A stretch of 47,330 nucleotides of DNA from Chachezhania antarctica (GCF_003646465.1 NZ_QZEX01000020.1:1-47330), one strand, 5' to 3'. Positions 22,027 to 33,676 are shown, counted from the first letter of the stretch. Numbers and translations: made by a program. The notes: generated by a model not told the origin, from the letters alone.

Positions 22027-23259
22027 TCACGCACTGCGTTTCGTTTCGGTCGATACGGCGCCCTGCAACCCGGTGCTGCCGTAAAGCCAGTCAAGATCGT
22101 CATACCAGTCCTGCGGTGTCTTTGCGCGCATGATTTCATTGCGCAAAGCGGCGTGGGCGTGGTCCGGATGATAGATGTGCTGCCCGATCTCGCGCGATTG
22201 CAACTGCACCCGCGCCGTGCGCAGCCGCCGCCGGTTCTGATAGCTTTCGAGGATCGCGGGAACCGCCCCCGGATCGCCATCGAACCCCGCCTCGAACTCG
22301 GCCGAAAGCGCCACGGCATCTTCCATCGCCATGCAGGCACCCTGCGCCATGTACTGCATCATCGGATGCGCGGCATCGCCCAGCAGGGCGACCTTGCCGT
22401 CGGTCCATGTCATCACCGGATCCCGGTCGCACAGCACCCACAGCTTCCAGTCCCGGCCCTTTTCGATCACCTGCCGCGCCCTGGGGTGGACATGGTCGAA
22501 CCCCTTCGCCACGTCCTCGTGGCTCACCGGTTGCCCCGCCACCGGTTCCGGCGCGTCGTTGTGATAGGTCACGACAAGATTGAACGTCTTCCAGCCCGAC
22601 AGCGGGTAATGCACGATATGGCATTTCGGTCCGGCCCACAGCGTCGCCGCGTTCCAGCGCAGATCTTCAGGCATCTCCTCGGTCGGGATGACCGACCGGT
22701 AGGTGGTATGCCCCGAAACCCGCGGCGCGCCATCGTCCAGCATCTGCGCCCGGATTTTCGACCACAGCCCGTCGGCGCCGATCACGGCCACGCCCGTCAC
22801 GATCTCGCCGCTCTCCAGAATGGCCGAGGCGCTGGTGTCGTTCTGTTCATAGCCCACCACGGCCGAAGACGTCCGCAGTTCGACCAGCGGATGATCTTCG
22901 CAGGCCCGCAGGAACACGCCATGCAGGTCGCCGCGATGCACCACGGCGTAAGGGTTGCCCATCCGCGCGCGGAAATCATCGCCCAGCGGCACGCGCGTGA
23001 CCTCTTCCCCCGTCGTCGCATCCATCAGGCGAAGGTGTTCTACATAGACCGCCATCGCCCGTGCGGCATCGCCCACGCCAAGGTAGTCGAACGCGTGAAA
23101 CGCATTGGGGCCAAGCTGAATGCCCGCCCCGATCTCCCCAAGTTCAGACGCCTTTTCCAGCACCACCGAAGCAATGCCCCGCTGCGCCAGGCCGATGGCC
23201 GTGGCTAGCCCGCCGATGCCGCCGCCGCAGATCAGAACAGGCGCCGCAGGGGCGGTCAT
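22027..23259 (-). CDS. FAD monooxygenase, probable 3-hydroxybenzoate 6-hydroxylase
   Basis: 410 residues from an ATG at 23259; a GTG three codons earlier is possible. A class A flavoprotein hydroxylase with the Rossmann GxGxxG motif in LICGGGIGGLATAIGLAQRG, the mid-domain Asp-Gly segment VAVIGADGLWSKIRAQM and the GD motif VALLGDAAHPMMQYMAQGA. The tail HAALRNEIMRAKTPQDWYDD, then LDWLYGSTGL, is characteristic of 3-hydroxybenzoate 6-hydroxylases, which make gentisate from 3-hydroxybenzoate with NADH and oxygen. Salicylate hydroxylase relatives are an alternative. No gentisate dioxygenase is in the window. A MarR-type site lies about 120 bases upstream. Confidence 0.82.
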   Translation of the reverse strand: MTAPAAPVLICGGGIGGLATAIGLAQRGIASVVLEKASELGEIGAGIQLGPNAFHAFDYLGVGDAARAMAVYVEHLRLMDATTGEEVTRVPLGDDFRARMGNPYAVVHRGDLHGVFLRACEDHPLVELRTSSAVVGYEQNDTSASAILESGEIVTGVAVIGADGLWSKIRAQMLDDGAPRVSGHTTYRSVIPTEEMPEDLRWNAATLWAGPKCHIVHYPLSGWKTFNLVVTYHNDAPEPVAGQPVSHEDVAKGFDHVHPRARQVIEKGRDWKLWVLCDRDPVMTWTDGKVALLGDAAHPMMQYMAQGACMAMEDAVALSAEFEAGFDGDPGAVPAILESYQNRRRLRTARVQLQSREIGQHIYHPDHAHAALRNEIMRAKTPQDWYDDLDWLYGSTGLQGAVSTETKRSA

Positions 23260-23684
23260 GAATGGCACAGCATCCCCGGTGCCAGATGGCCAAGGGATGC
23301 ACGAGAGGCGTGCCGAGCATATCGGATTGGTTTGATCACCGGTCTCCTCCCCTGCCGGATCGCACGTCGGAACCAGTATAACGTATATCTAATTCCGTCA
23401 ACGAAACCTGCGCTCCTCCAGCGCGACGCCCATTGAATTGTTACGAACGTGGCGCACTTTTGGAATTTTTGCAACGCAAGACATGGGGCATCCACCAAAT
23501 GAGTGCCGTTCGTTTCAATACCTGTCCCGCCCGAGGGCCTGGGCGGAAAATTACCTATGTAATTCAATTGCCTAATGCACCCCGGAAACGGAGAATGCCG
23601 CGGCCGGCAACGGCTGAACCTTTCATGTTCACGTTGATCCGTTCACGCTAAACTCGGCCGATCAATCACGAAAGGCGCCTGATC
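23260..23684. other. Divergent intergenic region (425 bp)
   Basis: This region separates the monooxygenase (minus) from the nitronate monooxygenase-like gene (plus). It holds the MarR-type palindrome at 23377-23389 and is otherwise AT-richer than the coding flanks. A 72-codon frame at 23433-23651 has no ribosome site and unlikely composition. I see no other gene. Confidence 0.5.
23375..23401 (-). promoter_or_regulatory. Monooxygenase promoter with MarR-type operator
   Basis: On the minus strand TTGACG (23401-23396) and TATACT (23380-23375) are 15 bases apart. TATAACGTATATC (23377-23389, plus strand) lies across the -10 and spacer and matches the site ahead of marR in 11 of 13 positions. Confidence 0.5.
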
Positions 23685-24662
23685 ATGCCGGCACTCTCCA
23701 CCCGTTTCACCGAACGCTTCGGCCTGGATCACCCCATTGCGCTGGCGCCCATGGACAAGATTTCAGGCGGACCGCTGGCCGCCGCGGTGTCCGAAGCCGG
23801 CGGGCTGGGGCTGATCGGCGGCGGCTACGCCGATGCCGCTTGGATCACCGATGCCTTCGCGCAGGCTGGGAACCGCCCCGTGGGGATCGGACTGATCACA
23901 TGGGCCGCGCTACGGGCGCCCGGGGCGTTCGAGACCGTGTTGAACAGCAATCCGCGCGCCCTGCTCGTCTCCTTCGGCGATGCCGAACCGCTGGTCGTGG
24001 CTGCCCACGCCCGCGAGATTCCCGTCCTGTGGCAGGTGCAGACTTTGGCGCAGGCGAAACAGGCCATGGAAGCCGGGGCCGAGGTGATCGTGGCACAGGG
24101 GCAGGAGGCCGGCGGCCACGGTGGCGCGCGGGGGCTCATGTCCCTTCTGCCCGCGATCCGTGACATGGCCGGCCCCGACCAGATCATCCTTGGTGCCGGC
24201 GGCATCGCCGACGGGCGCGGGCTGGCGGCCGTGCTGATGCTGGGCGGCGACGGAATAATGATGGGCACCCGCTTCTGGGCCTGCCGCGAAGCGACTGGCC
24301 CCGACGTCGCCAAGCAGCGCCTGACGGAAACCGGCGGGGACGCGACCGTGCGCTCCAGCGTCTTCGACGTCGCGCGCGGTCTGGACTGGCCCCGGCAGTT
24401 CACCGGGCGCGTGGTCCGCAACGATTTCCTGAACCGCTGGCATGACGACATGGCCGGTCTGGAAGCGCAAGCCGGGGCCGAACAGGCACGCTATGCCGCT
24501 GCGGACGACACCGACTACACCACCCGCGCCCTGATCGCAGGAGAGGCGCTGGACCTGATCCATGACCTGCCGAGCGCGGCAGAGATCGTCAGGAAGACCA
24601 GCACCGAAGCCGCGGCCCTGCTGAACGGTGCCCGGCGCTATTCAGGCGGGACGGCAGGGTAA
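23685..24662 (+). CDS. Nitronate monooxygenase-like FMN oxidoreductase
   Basis: 325 residues, a TIM-barrel FMN protein of the 2-nitropropane dioxygenase/nitronate monooxygenase family: IALAPMDKISGGPLAAAVSE at the start, the phosphate-binding and catalytic segment IVAQGQEAGGHGGARG (with the active-site His) near 142, and LGAGGIADGRGLAAVLMLGG near 170. GAAAGG precedes the ATG at 23685. Members oxidise nitronates or act as NAD(P)H:quinone reductases, so the substrate is open. It is divergent from the monooxygenase and convergent with gyrB, with a shared terminator at 24714. Confidence 0.8.
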   Translation: MPALSTRFTERFGLDHPIALAPMDKISGGPLAAAVSEAGGLGLIGGGYADAAWITDAFAQAGNRPVGIGLITWAALRAPGAFETVLNSNPRALLVSFGDAEPLVVAAHAREIPVLWQVQTLAQAKQAMEAGAEVIVAQGQEAGGHGGARGLMSLLPAIRDMAGPDQIILGAGGIADGRGLAAVLMLGGDGIMMGTRFWACREATGPDVAKQRLTETGGDATVRSSVFDVARGLDWPRQFTGRVVRNDFLNRWHDDMAGLEAQAGAEQARYAAADDTDYTTRALIAGEALDLIHDLPSAAEIVRKTSTEAAALLNGARRYSGGTAG

Positions 24663-24713
24663 AGACCCACGCTCCCGCTTCAAGCATTTCGACAGACAGT
24701 CAAAGATCCAACG

Positions 24714-24739
24714 GACGGCAGCGTGAAGACTGCCGTCCA
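24714..24739. terminator. Bidirectional terminator between NMO-like gene and gyrB
   Basis: GGACGGCAG and CTGCCGTCC form a perfect nine-base stem with an eight-base loop in the 98 bases between two convergent genes. Confidence 0.7.
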
Positions 24740-24760
24740 AGTGCCTGCGATCTTGCTAAT

Positions 24761-27325
<2,565 letters not shown>

Positions 27326-27946
27326 TCAGGTAAAGGGCAGGATCAGCCCCACCACGATCAGCAATCCGCCCGAGATCAGGTTCATCCGCCGCAGCCCTTC
27401 CGGCGTGGCAAAGCGCAGGCGCAGGCGGTCGACCATGAAGGCGAAGGCGAAGTTGCCCAGCAGCGGGATCACCATCGAAAGCGCCACCACCGCGGCGATG
27501 TCTAACGGGCCCAGAACGCTCATGTCGAAGAAACCGGGCAGGACGACCATGTAGAACAGGATCGCCTTCGGGTTGGCCAGGATCACCATGACGCCGGCCG
27601 CAAACCCCGCCCAGATGCCGGGCCGCGTCAGCCGGCTTTCCGTCTCGACCCGGGCGCGGGCGTTGCGGATCGTGTTGATCCCCATCCACAGGAACACAAG
27701 GCACGCGCCCCAGCGCAGAACATCGGCGGCAAAGGCGACCTCGGCCACCACCCAGGCCATGCCCAGCATCGCCAGCAGTGGCCACAGCATGTCGCCCACC
27801 GCGACGCCAAGTGCCAAGGGCCAGCCCGCCTGGAACCCGCCCGCAACCGTCCGCGCGATCACCGCCAGCCACACCGGCCCCGGTGTCAGGAACAGCGCCA
27901 GCAAGCCCCCGGCATAAAGGACCAGATCCCACGGGTTCACGTTCAT
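27326..27946 (-). CDS. LysE-family amino-acid exporter
   Basis: 206 residues with about six hydrophobic helices, matching LysE/RhtB exporters: LYAGGLLALFLTPGPVWLAV (the N-terminal TPGP motif), GVAVGDMLWPLLAMLGMAWV, FLWMGINTIRNARA and MVILANPKAILFYMVVLPGF (the NPK motif). The ATG at 27946 overlaps the stop of the DUF1697 gene by four bases. The exported amino acid cannot be told from sequence. It lies between recF and gyrB in the minus-strand core run. Confidence 0.88.
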   Translation of the reverse strand: MNVNPWDLVLYAGGLLALFLTPGPVWLAVIARTVAGGFQAGWPLALGVAVGDMLWPLLAMLGMAWVVAEVAFAADVLRWGACLVFLWMGINTIRNARARVETESRLTRPGIWAGFAAGVMVILANPKAILFYMVVLPGFFDMSVLGPLDIAAVVALSMVIPLLGNFAFAFMVDRLRLRFATPEGLRRMNLISGGLLIVVGLILPFT

Positions 27947-28491
27947 CGCAGCGTCTCCACAAGGGCGGATATCGCCTCGACCGTCCGCCAGTTGCGCCCG
28001 GTCACGGGGATACCCGCCAGCTTTTCCATCGACGCGGCCAGTTTCGACCGGCCGATCCCCGACGGCGCCCAAAGCCAGATCGCCCCTTGGGTATGGCCGA
28101 ATTCCTCGTCCGGGCCTGCCACCGCGAAGAACGGCGCCAGCCGCGGCCGGTCGGCGCCCGGATCCCTGATCGCGCCGTCGAAGAAGAAGACATGCAGGCA
28201 TTTCGGATCGGCTGTACCCATCCGCGCCGCGAACGGGTTCCGCGCCACCCGCGCGGTCCATTCCTCGGCCGTCAAGGCAAAGACCTGGGGCCGGACCCCC
28301 TGCGCCGCCTCGATCCTGTCGGCCAGGGCCTCCGGATCCACGGCCGGGGTCACCACCGCGTTGCCGCTCTGGATATAAGTCTCGGCCCGTTCGGCCCCCA
28401 AGCCCATCAGGTGCGCCTTCAGATCGGCCATGGACAGCGTGCCATGCCCGCCCACATTGATGCCCCGCAACAAGATCACCTGGGCCGTCAT
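27943..28491 (-). CDS. DUF1697 protein
   Basis: 182 residues with the DUF1697 opening VILLRGINVGGHGTLSMADL and AETYIQSGNAVVTPAVDPEA, then FFAVAGPDEEFGHTQGAIWL and SKLAASMEKLAGIPVTGRNW. The family is widespread, small and functionally undefined. The ATG at 28491 overlaps the recF TGA (ATGA), and the gene's own TGA overlaps the lysE ATG. The three are therefore translationally linked. Confidence 0.85.
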   Translation of the reverse strand: MTAQVILLRGINVGGHGTLSMADLKAHLMGLGAERAETYIQSGNAVVTPAVDPEALADRIEAAQGVRPQVFALTAEEWTARVARNPFAARMGTADPKCLHVFFFDGAIRDPGADRPRLAPFFAVAGPDEEFGHTQGAIWLWAPSGIGRSKLAASMEKLAGIPVTGRNWRTVEAISALVETLR

Positions 28492-29576
28492 GTCACCGCC
28501 TCCACCCGGCTTGCGCCGCCCTCGTCATGCACCACGAACCGCTGCGCCCGGTCTCCCAGATCCTCGAACAGCTCCGGCCCCGTGCCGGTCATCCACGCCT
28601 GCGCGCCCAACGCACAGATCTCGTCATAAAGCGCCGCGCGCCGGTCGGCGTCCAGATGCGCCGCGACCTCGTCCAGAAGCAGGATCGGCGGCGCGCCCAT
28701 CCGATCCGCCAACGCCCGCGCATTGGCAAGGATCAGCGACACCAGCAGCGCCTTCTGCTCCCCCGTCGAACAATCCCGCGCCGGCACCCCCTTGGCCGCG
28801 TAAACCGCCGCCAGATCCGCCCGGTGCGGCCCCACCAGCGACCGCCCCGCCGCCAGATCCCGCCCCCGGCTCTCTGCCAGCAAAGCGGCCAGATCGGCGG
28901 CCGAGCCCGGCCGCTCCGCCGGTTCCAACGCCAGATCGGCCACCGGAAACGCCGTCTCTGCCGCCGCCTGCGCTGCTGCGATCAATTCCAAAGCCTCGAC
29001 CCGCCCGCGATCCAGCGCCACCCCGGCCTCGGCCATCTGCGCCTCCAGCGCGCCATACCAGCCGGGATCGCGCACCTGGTCGCGCAGCAGCCGGTTCCGC
29101 TCCCGCATCGCCTTCTCGTAGGTCAGGGTCACGGCGCCATGGTCGGGGTCGAAGCTCATGGCGATCCGGTCAAGAAACCGCCGCCGTCCTTCGGCGCCTT
29201 CGGTCCACAGCCGGTCCATCGCCGGCACCAGCCACAGGACCCGCGCGATCCGCCCCAGCGCCAGCTGCGCCGCCGCCTTCCCGTCGATCCGCACGGCGCG
29301 CGACGCGCCCGGCTCCGCCCGCATCTCGATCTCGTGCACCTGCCCGCCCGCGACCAGTTCCCCCCGCAGGGACCAGCCGACCGATGCCGGCCGCCGCGCC
29401 AGATCCTCCGCCACCGCCCGACGCAAACCGCGCCCGGGCGAGAACAGCGATACCGCTTCAAGGATATTGGTCTTGCCGGCCCCGTTGGGCCCATACAGCG
29501 CCACCGGCCGTCCATCCAGCGCCAGTTCCGCCCGCGGGTGCGAGCGGAATTGCGCCATTCGCAACCGCTCCAGCAC
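28488..29576 (-). CDS. recF: Recombination protein RecF
   Basis: About 362 residues. I chose the GTG at 29576 because GGAG lies eight bases upstream; a GTG at 29585 (365 residues) is possible. This is an SMC-like ATPase with Walker A YGPNGAGKTNILEAVSL, the RecF segment FRSHPRAEL, ABC signature region STGEQKALLVSLIL and Walker B ILLLDEVAAHLD. It loads RecA at gaps with RecO and RecR. It follows dnaN with only a short palindrome between them and is coupled to DUF1697. Confidence 0.95.
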   Translation of the reverse strand: MLERLRMAQFRSHPRAELALDGRPVALYGPNGAGKTNILEAVSLFSPGRGLRRAVAEDLARRPASVGWSLRGELVAGGQVHEIEMRAEPGASRAVRIDGKAAAQLALGRIARVLWLVPAMDRLWTEGAEGRRRFLDRIAMSFDPDHGAVTLTYEKAMRERNRLLRDQVRDPGWYGALEAQMAEAGVALDRGRVEALELIAAAQAAAETAFPVADLALEPAERPGSAADLAALLAESRGRDLAAGRSLVGPHRADLAAVYAAKGVPARDCSTGEQKALLVSLILANARALADRMGAPPILLLDEVAAHLDADRRAALYDEICALGAQAWMTGTGPELFEDLGDRAQRFVVHDEGGASRVEAVT

Positions 29577-29622
29577 CGTGCCCACTCCGAAATCGGTCGA
29601 AAGGAAAGGCGCGCGCCGGCCC

Positions 29623-29643
29623 TTCTTCTTTCTCTAAATACTC
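29623..29643. repeat. Dispersed repeat family B, partial copy (GAGTATTT element)
   Basis: On the minus strand it reads GAGTATTTAGAGAAAGAAGAA and agrees at 18 of 21 positions with the element at 41495-41515. It lies between dnaN and recF. Confidence 0.55.
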
Positions 29644-29657
29644 AAACTCGCCGTCCG

Positions 29658-30776
29658 CTACACGCGCATCGGCATGACGACATAGACCGCGCTCAGATCA
29701 TTGCCTTCGCGCATCAGCGTCGGATCGCCCGACGTGTTGAACATGAAGACAGCGTTCTCGCGGTCCACCTGGCTGGCGATCTCCAGCAGGTACTTCGCGT
29801 TGAACCCGATCTCCAGCGCCTCGTCGCCATAGGCCACGGCCAGCTCTTCCTCGGCCGCACCGCTGTCGGGCGCGTTGACCGACAGGATCAGCCGATCCTC
29901 GCCCAGTTGCAGCTTCACCGCGCGCGACCGTTCCGACGACACGGTCGATACCCGGTCCACCGCCTTGGCGAATTCGCCCGCGTCCACTTCCAGCCGCCGC
30001 GTGTTGGCATGCGGGATGACCCGCGTGTAATCCGGGAAGGTCCCGTCGATCACCTTCGACGTCAGCGTGATCTCCGGCGTGGCAAAGCGCACCTTGGTTT
30101 CCGACACCGACACCGCAATCTGCGCGTCGTCATCGTCCAGAAGCTTGCGCATCTCGCCCACGGTCTTGCGCGGCACGATCACGCCCGGCATCTCGTCCGC
30201 ACCATCGGGCAGATCCGCGTCGATCCGCGCCAGCCGGTGGCCGTCGGTGGCCACACAGCGCAGCACCCGGCCGCCATCGCCATCGGCGACATGCATGTAG
30301 ACACCGTTCAGGTAATACCGCGTCTCTTCCGTCGACACGGCGAATTTCGACTTGTCGAACAACCGCCGCAACACCCCGGCCCGGGCCGAGAAATTCACAT
30401 CGTATTCCGACGTCGCCATGACCGGGAAATCCTCGCGCGGCAGCGTCGCAAGCGAGAAATTCGACCGTCCTGCCTCCACCGTCAGCCGGCCTGCGGCGGT
30501 ATCGGCGGTCACCGTCACCTGCGCGCCATCGGGCAACTTGCGCACGATCTCGTGCAGGGTCGTGGCGGCCACGGTGGTGGCGCCCGCGCGCTCGACCATC
30601 GCGTTGGCCTTGTCGACGACCTCGATATCCAGATCCGTCGCGCGGAAATGAACCTGGTCGCCCTCGGCCTCGATCAGCACGTTGGCCAGGATCGGGATCG
30701 TGTTGCGCCGTTCCACGACCGACTGTGCCTGCGACACCGCTTTAAGGAGGGCTGCACGCTCGATGCTGAACTTCAT
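29658..30776 (-). CDS. dnaN: DNA polymerase III beta sliding clamp
   Basis: 372 residues from an ATG at 30776 (MKFSIERAALLKAVSQAQSV), the standard clamp length and start; an upstream in-frame extension through the dnaA gap is rejected. Three repeated clamp domains are visible, with conserved RNTIPILANVLIEAEG, VATDGHRLARIDADLP and the C-terminal FNTSGDPTLMREGN, ending YVVMPMRV, the peptide-binding pocket region. It tethers polymerase III to DNA. It lies downstream of dnaA across a 446-bp gap. Confidence 0.97.
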   Translation of the reverse strand: MKFSIERAALLKAVSQAQSVVERRNTIPILANVLIEAEGDQVHFRATDLDIEVVDKANAMVERAGATTVAATTLHEIVRKLPDGAQVTVTADTAAGRLTVEAGRSNFSLATLPREDFPVMATSEYDVNFSARAGVLRRLFDKSKFAVSTEETRYYLNGVYMHVADGDGGRVLRCVATDGHRLARIDADLPDGADEMPGVIVPRKTVGEMRKLLDDDDAQIAVSVSETKVRFATPEITLTSKVIDGTFPDYTRVIPHANTRRLEVDAGEFAKAVDRVSTVSSERSRAVKLQLGEDRLILSVNAPDSGAAEEELAVAYGDEALEIGFNAKYLLEIASQVDRENAVFMFNTSGDPTLMREGNDLSAVYVVMPMRV

Positions 30777-31057
30777 GACTTGGGTCCCCTGGCGATCCAC
30801 TGCGACTGCGGGGCCTGCCCCGCCCGGCCGATCCAGCCGGAAAGCCCCCGAGGGCCGGCAATCGTCCACCCCGGCCTCAGGGACCGTCACCGTAGCGCCT
30901 TGTCCGCCCGACACAAGCCGTTTCCAGTCGCTCGGGAAAATTTCCTGTAGGGTGAGGATACCGGGCAAAAGTCGTGTGAATTTGCTGCACCCACCACACC
31001 CTGTCGTGGTCACGGCGCAGGCTACGCGCCAACCCGCGTCCTCTTCCTTGGTCCCCA

Positions 31058-31104
31058 GATACCTCGGGGAAGTCCGCGACAGCGGACGGGGGCATAGCCC
31101 CCTG
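31058..31104. repeat. Dispersed repeat family B, paired-hairpin copy
   Basis: GATACCTCGGGGAAGTCC leads into two adjacent hairpins: GTCCGC-gaca-GCGGAC (31072-31087) and GGGGGC-ata-GCCCCC (31088-31102). The element at 41509-41558 has the same lead-in and hairpin order with a different first stem, so pairing rather than sequence is kept. Confidence 0.55.
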
Positions 31105-31143
31105 CCCCAGCCCCCCCAACAGGGCCTCCCGGATACGAAAAAA

Positions 31144-31214
31144 GGTGCGTGGACACCACGCACCCTACGGCAAGTTTTCCAGGGCTGGCGTAGGGTGCGT
31201 GCTCTGCACGCACC
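31144..31214. repeat. Dispersed palindrome family A, copy 2
   Basis: Units at 31144-31164 (GGTGCGTGG-aca-CCACGCACC) and 31194-31214 (GGTGCGTGC-tct-GCACGCACC), the latter with compensating changes in both arms. Same design as 11208-11270 and 44071-44133; it ends eight bases before the dnaA stop. Confidence 0.85.
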
Positions 31215-31222
31215 GTAACCGG

Positions 31223-32623
31223 TTACGCCTCCAGCGCCCGGCGCAGGATCTCCAGATCCTCGGCGATCTGCGCGTCCACCGCCATCAGCTCCTCGATCCG
31301 GCGCACGCCGTGGATCACCGTGGTGTGGTCCCGCCCGCCGAACCTGCGCCCGATCTCGGGCAGCGAGCGCGAGGTCAGTTGCTTGCACAGGTACATCGCG
31401 ACCTGCCGGGGCCTGGCATAGCTCCGCAGACGTTTGGGCCCCACGATATCGCTCATCCGGATATTGTAGTGCTCGGCCACCTTGCGCTGGATTTCCTCGA
31501 TCGTGGTCTTGCGTTCCGATGCGCGCAGCACGTCGGCCAGGCAATCCTGGGTCAGGTCCATGTCGATGGGCCGGTCCACAAGCGAGGCGAACGCGAAGAG
31601 CCGGTTCAAGGCACCTTCCAGCACCCGAACGTTGGTCGAAATCCGCTGCGCCAGGAATTCCAGCACACCCGACGCGATGCGCACGTCTTCATAGGTCTGG
31701 CGGTACTGCTGCACCTTGGCTTGCAGGATGCCCAGCCGCAGTTCGTAATCCGTGGGATGCAGATCCACGACCAGCCCGCATTGCAGGCGCGACTTCACCC
31801 GTTCTTCCAGATCCTTGATCTCGCCGGGGGAGCGGTCGGCCGAGATGATGATTTGCTTGTTCTGGTCCACAAGCGCGTTGAACGTGTGGAAGAACTCTTC
31901 CTGCGTGGAATCCTTGCCGGCGATGAACTGCACGTCATCGACCATCAGCACGTCGACCGACCGGAAGAGGTGCTTGAAATCCATCATCTTGCGTTCGCGC
32001 AGTGCCTGCACGAAGCGGTACATGAACTGCTCGGCCGACAGGTACAGCACGGTCAGATCCGGCTGGCCCGACCGCAATTCCCACGCGATGGCATGCATGA
32101 GGTGCGTCTTGCCCAGGCCCACGCCGCCGTACAGCACCAGCGGGTTGAACGTGACAGGGCCGCCTTCGCTGACCCGGCGCGCGGCAGCATGCGCCAGTTC
32201 GTTGGGCTTGCCGACGACGAACTTGTCGAAGGTGAACCGCGCGTCGAGCGCCGCGGCCTGAAGCGTTTCGGCGGGATCGAGGGCGTCAGGGGCAGCGGCG
32301 CGCCCGGTCTCGGCCGGGGGCGTGCTGGCAGGCTCCCCCACGCTGTCCACCTTGGCGGGGCTGCTGGGACGGTTCGGGGTGTTGGCAGCCACCCGGAACG
32401 CGATCCGCTGGACGCATTCGCCCGCCGAATTGAGCACCCGCAGGATATCGTCTGCGAAATGCTGATTGACGTAATTGCCCATGAAGGCCGACGGCACGTC
32501 GAACAGTGCCACGCCGTCCTCGAGATCCGCGAACTCCAGCGGCTCGATCCACGCCCGATAATTGTTCTGACCAACCGCCTGGAGCAGCCGCTCCCGCAAC
32601 TGACCCCACTTTTCCTGTGTCAT
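31223..32623 (-). CDS. dnaA: Chromosomal replication initiator DnaA
   Basis: 466 residues from an ATG at 32623 (MTQEKWGQLRERLLQAVG) with GAGG six bases upstream; ATGs at 32644 and 32668 give slightly longer products with poorer ribosome sites. Domain I (1-80) ends in a Pro/Ala-rich linker. The AAA+ domain has Walker A YGGVGLGKTHLMHAIA and Walker B VLMVDDVQFIAGK. Domain IV has the DnaA signature GGRDHTTVIHGVRRIEEL for DnaA-box recognition. It heads the replication gene run. Confidence 0.97.
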   Translation of the reverse strand: MTQEKWGQLRERLLQAVGQNNYRAWIEPLEFADLEDGVALFDVPSAFMGNYVNQHFADDILRVLNSAGECVQRIAFRVAANTPNRPSSPAKVDSVGEPASTPPAETGRAAAPDALDPAETLQAAALDARFTFDKFVVGKPNELAHAAARRVSEGGPVTFNPLVLYGGVGLGKTHLMHAIAWELRSGQPDLTVLYLSAEQFMYRFVQALRERKMMDFKHLFRSVDVLMVDDVQFIAGKDSTQEEFFHTFNALVDQNKQIIISADRSPGEIKDLEERVKSRLQCGLVVDLHPTDYELRLGILQAKVQQYRQTYEDVRIASGVLEFLAQRISTNVRVLEGALNRLFAFASLVDRPIDMDLTQDCLADVLRASERKTTIEEIQRKVAEHYNIRMSDIVGPKRLRSYARPRQVAMYLCKQLTSRSLPEIGRRFGGRDHTTVIHGVRRIEELMAVDAQIAEDLEILRRALEA

Positions 32624-33245
32624 TCCACGCCTCACGCTTCCCATGTCCGACCCTTTGGGCCGTCTCATTACTTTTGTCCGCCGGGTTTCCCCGGATGGAT
32701 TCAGGCACGGGACAAGTGGACGCTGGCAGACCACTACCATACGCGGCCGCACGAAACGGCCAACAGTCCGATTGCGCAAACCTCTGCTGTTCGCGTGATC
32801 CGGCAAAGATGGACCATGCGAGCGTGCGCAGTGCGCGACACCAACGTTCTTGTCATGACAGGGCCGGTCCCGCGGGGCAAACCACGGAAAGCAGCAGGCT
32901 GACCTGGGTCGCAATCGACCCCTCTTGCCATGCTCCGCAACCTACCGATGCCCGTCGGTCGATCCCGGAAGCAGCCTGTCCCCCCAGCGAATGAATCGCA
33001 GGGATATAGGTAGCAACTTGGCGTCGCTCCCGGCAACGAAACTATGATGTTGACTCGGACCAAACCGACAAAGAATCTCTCGCCCTTGCAGCATCGGCCC
33101 AAAAGGCGTCAGATTGCACAAAAAAAGGCACCACAAACTGCGATGCCTTTGAAAAATATGATATTTTCTCATCTTTTCACGAACCGGCCCCCGCTTGCGC
33201 CGTTTGCGCCCGCGGAAGGAAACCGGTTGAGAAACAGGGGCTAAG
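32624..33245. other. rpsT-dnaA intergenic region (622 bp)
   Basis: No convincing gene; the frames that cross it have poor composition and no ribosome sites. It holds the rpsT terminator (33118-33150) and must hold the dnaA promoter, which I could not fix. I searched by eye for TTATCCACA-type DnaA boxes and an AT-rich unwinding element and found no cluster, so I do not call oriC here. Confidence 0.6.
33118..33150 (-). terminator. Rho-independent terminator of rpsT
   Basis: On the minus strand AAAGGCA and TGCCTTT pair around a 13-base loop and run into seven Ts. It lies about 95 bases beyond the rpsT stop. Confidence 0.8.
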
Positions 33246-33509
33246 TCAGCCCAGCGCCTTCACACGCGACGACAGGCGGGACATTTTCCGCGCTGCAGTA
33301 TTCTTGTGCAGAATGCCCTTGGTCACGCCGCGCATCAGCTCGGGCTGAGCAACTTGCAGGGCGTTCTTTGCGGCTTCTTTGTCACCAGAGGTGATCGCTT
33401 CCTCGACGCCGCGGAGGAAGGTACGGATGCGCGAACGGCGGGCCTTGTTGACGGCAAAGCGGGCCTCGTTCTGGCGGGCGCGCTTCTTTGCCTGAGGCGA
33501 GTTTGCCAT
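33246..33509 (-). CDS. rpsT: 30S ribosomal protein S20
   Basis: 87 residues, the usual bS20 length, basic and helical: [20 protein letters not shown] at the start, the Arg/Lys-rich [15 protein letters not shown] and the closing [20 protein letters not shown]. It binds 16S rRNA early in 30S assembly. It stands alone between the dnaA gap and the enoyl-CoA hydratase gene. Terminator-like hairpins lie on both sides. Confidence 0.97.
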   Translation of the reverse strand: MANSPQAKKRARQNEARFAVNKARRSRIRTFLRGVEEAITSGDKEAAKNALQVAQPELMRGVTKGILHKNTAARKMSRLSSRVKALG

Positions 33510-33640
33510 GTAATATTCGTCCTACTGTCTGATCCGACCGCCATATGGGCCGGACATAGAATTCCGGATGTGATCTGAAGCCGCGTCTCTAGACGCGAGT
33601 CGCGGCCAAGTCAACTGTGGATCGGGGTCTTTTCGTCGTT

Positions 33641-33671
33641 GCGGGAACGGGCGTCAAGAGCCCGTTCCCGC
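33641..33671. terminator. Terminator hairpin after the enoyl-CoA hydratase gene
   Basis: GCGGGAACGGGC and GCCCGTTCCCGC form a perfect 12-bp stem with a seven-base loop, five bases after the hydratase stop. No long T-run follows. Confidence 0.65.
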
Positions 33672-33676
33672 GGGGC

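Larger units (their letters stand above)
30777..31222. other. dnaA-dnaN intergenic region (446 bp)
   Basis: No gene is seen. The region carries two dispersed palindromic elements (31058-31104 and 31144-31214) and so looks like a landing place for small repeats. No DnaA-box cluster is visible. Confidence 0.6.

Noticed and set aside
23433-23651. 72-codon frame upstream of the nitronate monooxygenase-like gene
   Set aside because: There is no ribosome site, its composition is unlike a protein, and it lies in an AT-richer regulatory gap.
32624-33245. Possible oriC next to dnaA
   Set aside because: I found no cluster of TTATCCACA-like boxes and no clear unwinding element. Proximity to dnaA alone is not enough in Alphaproteobacteria.
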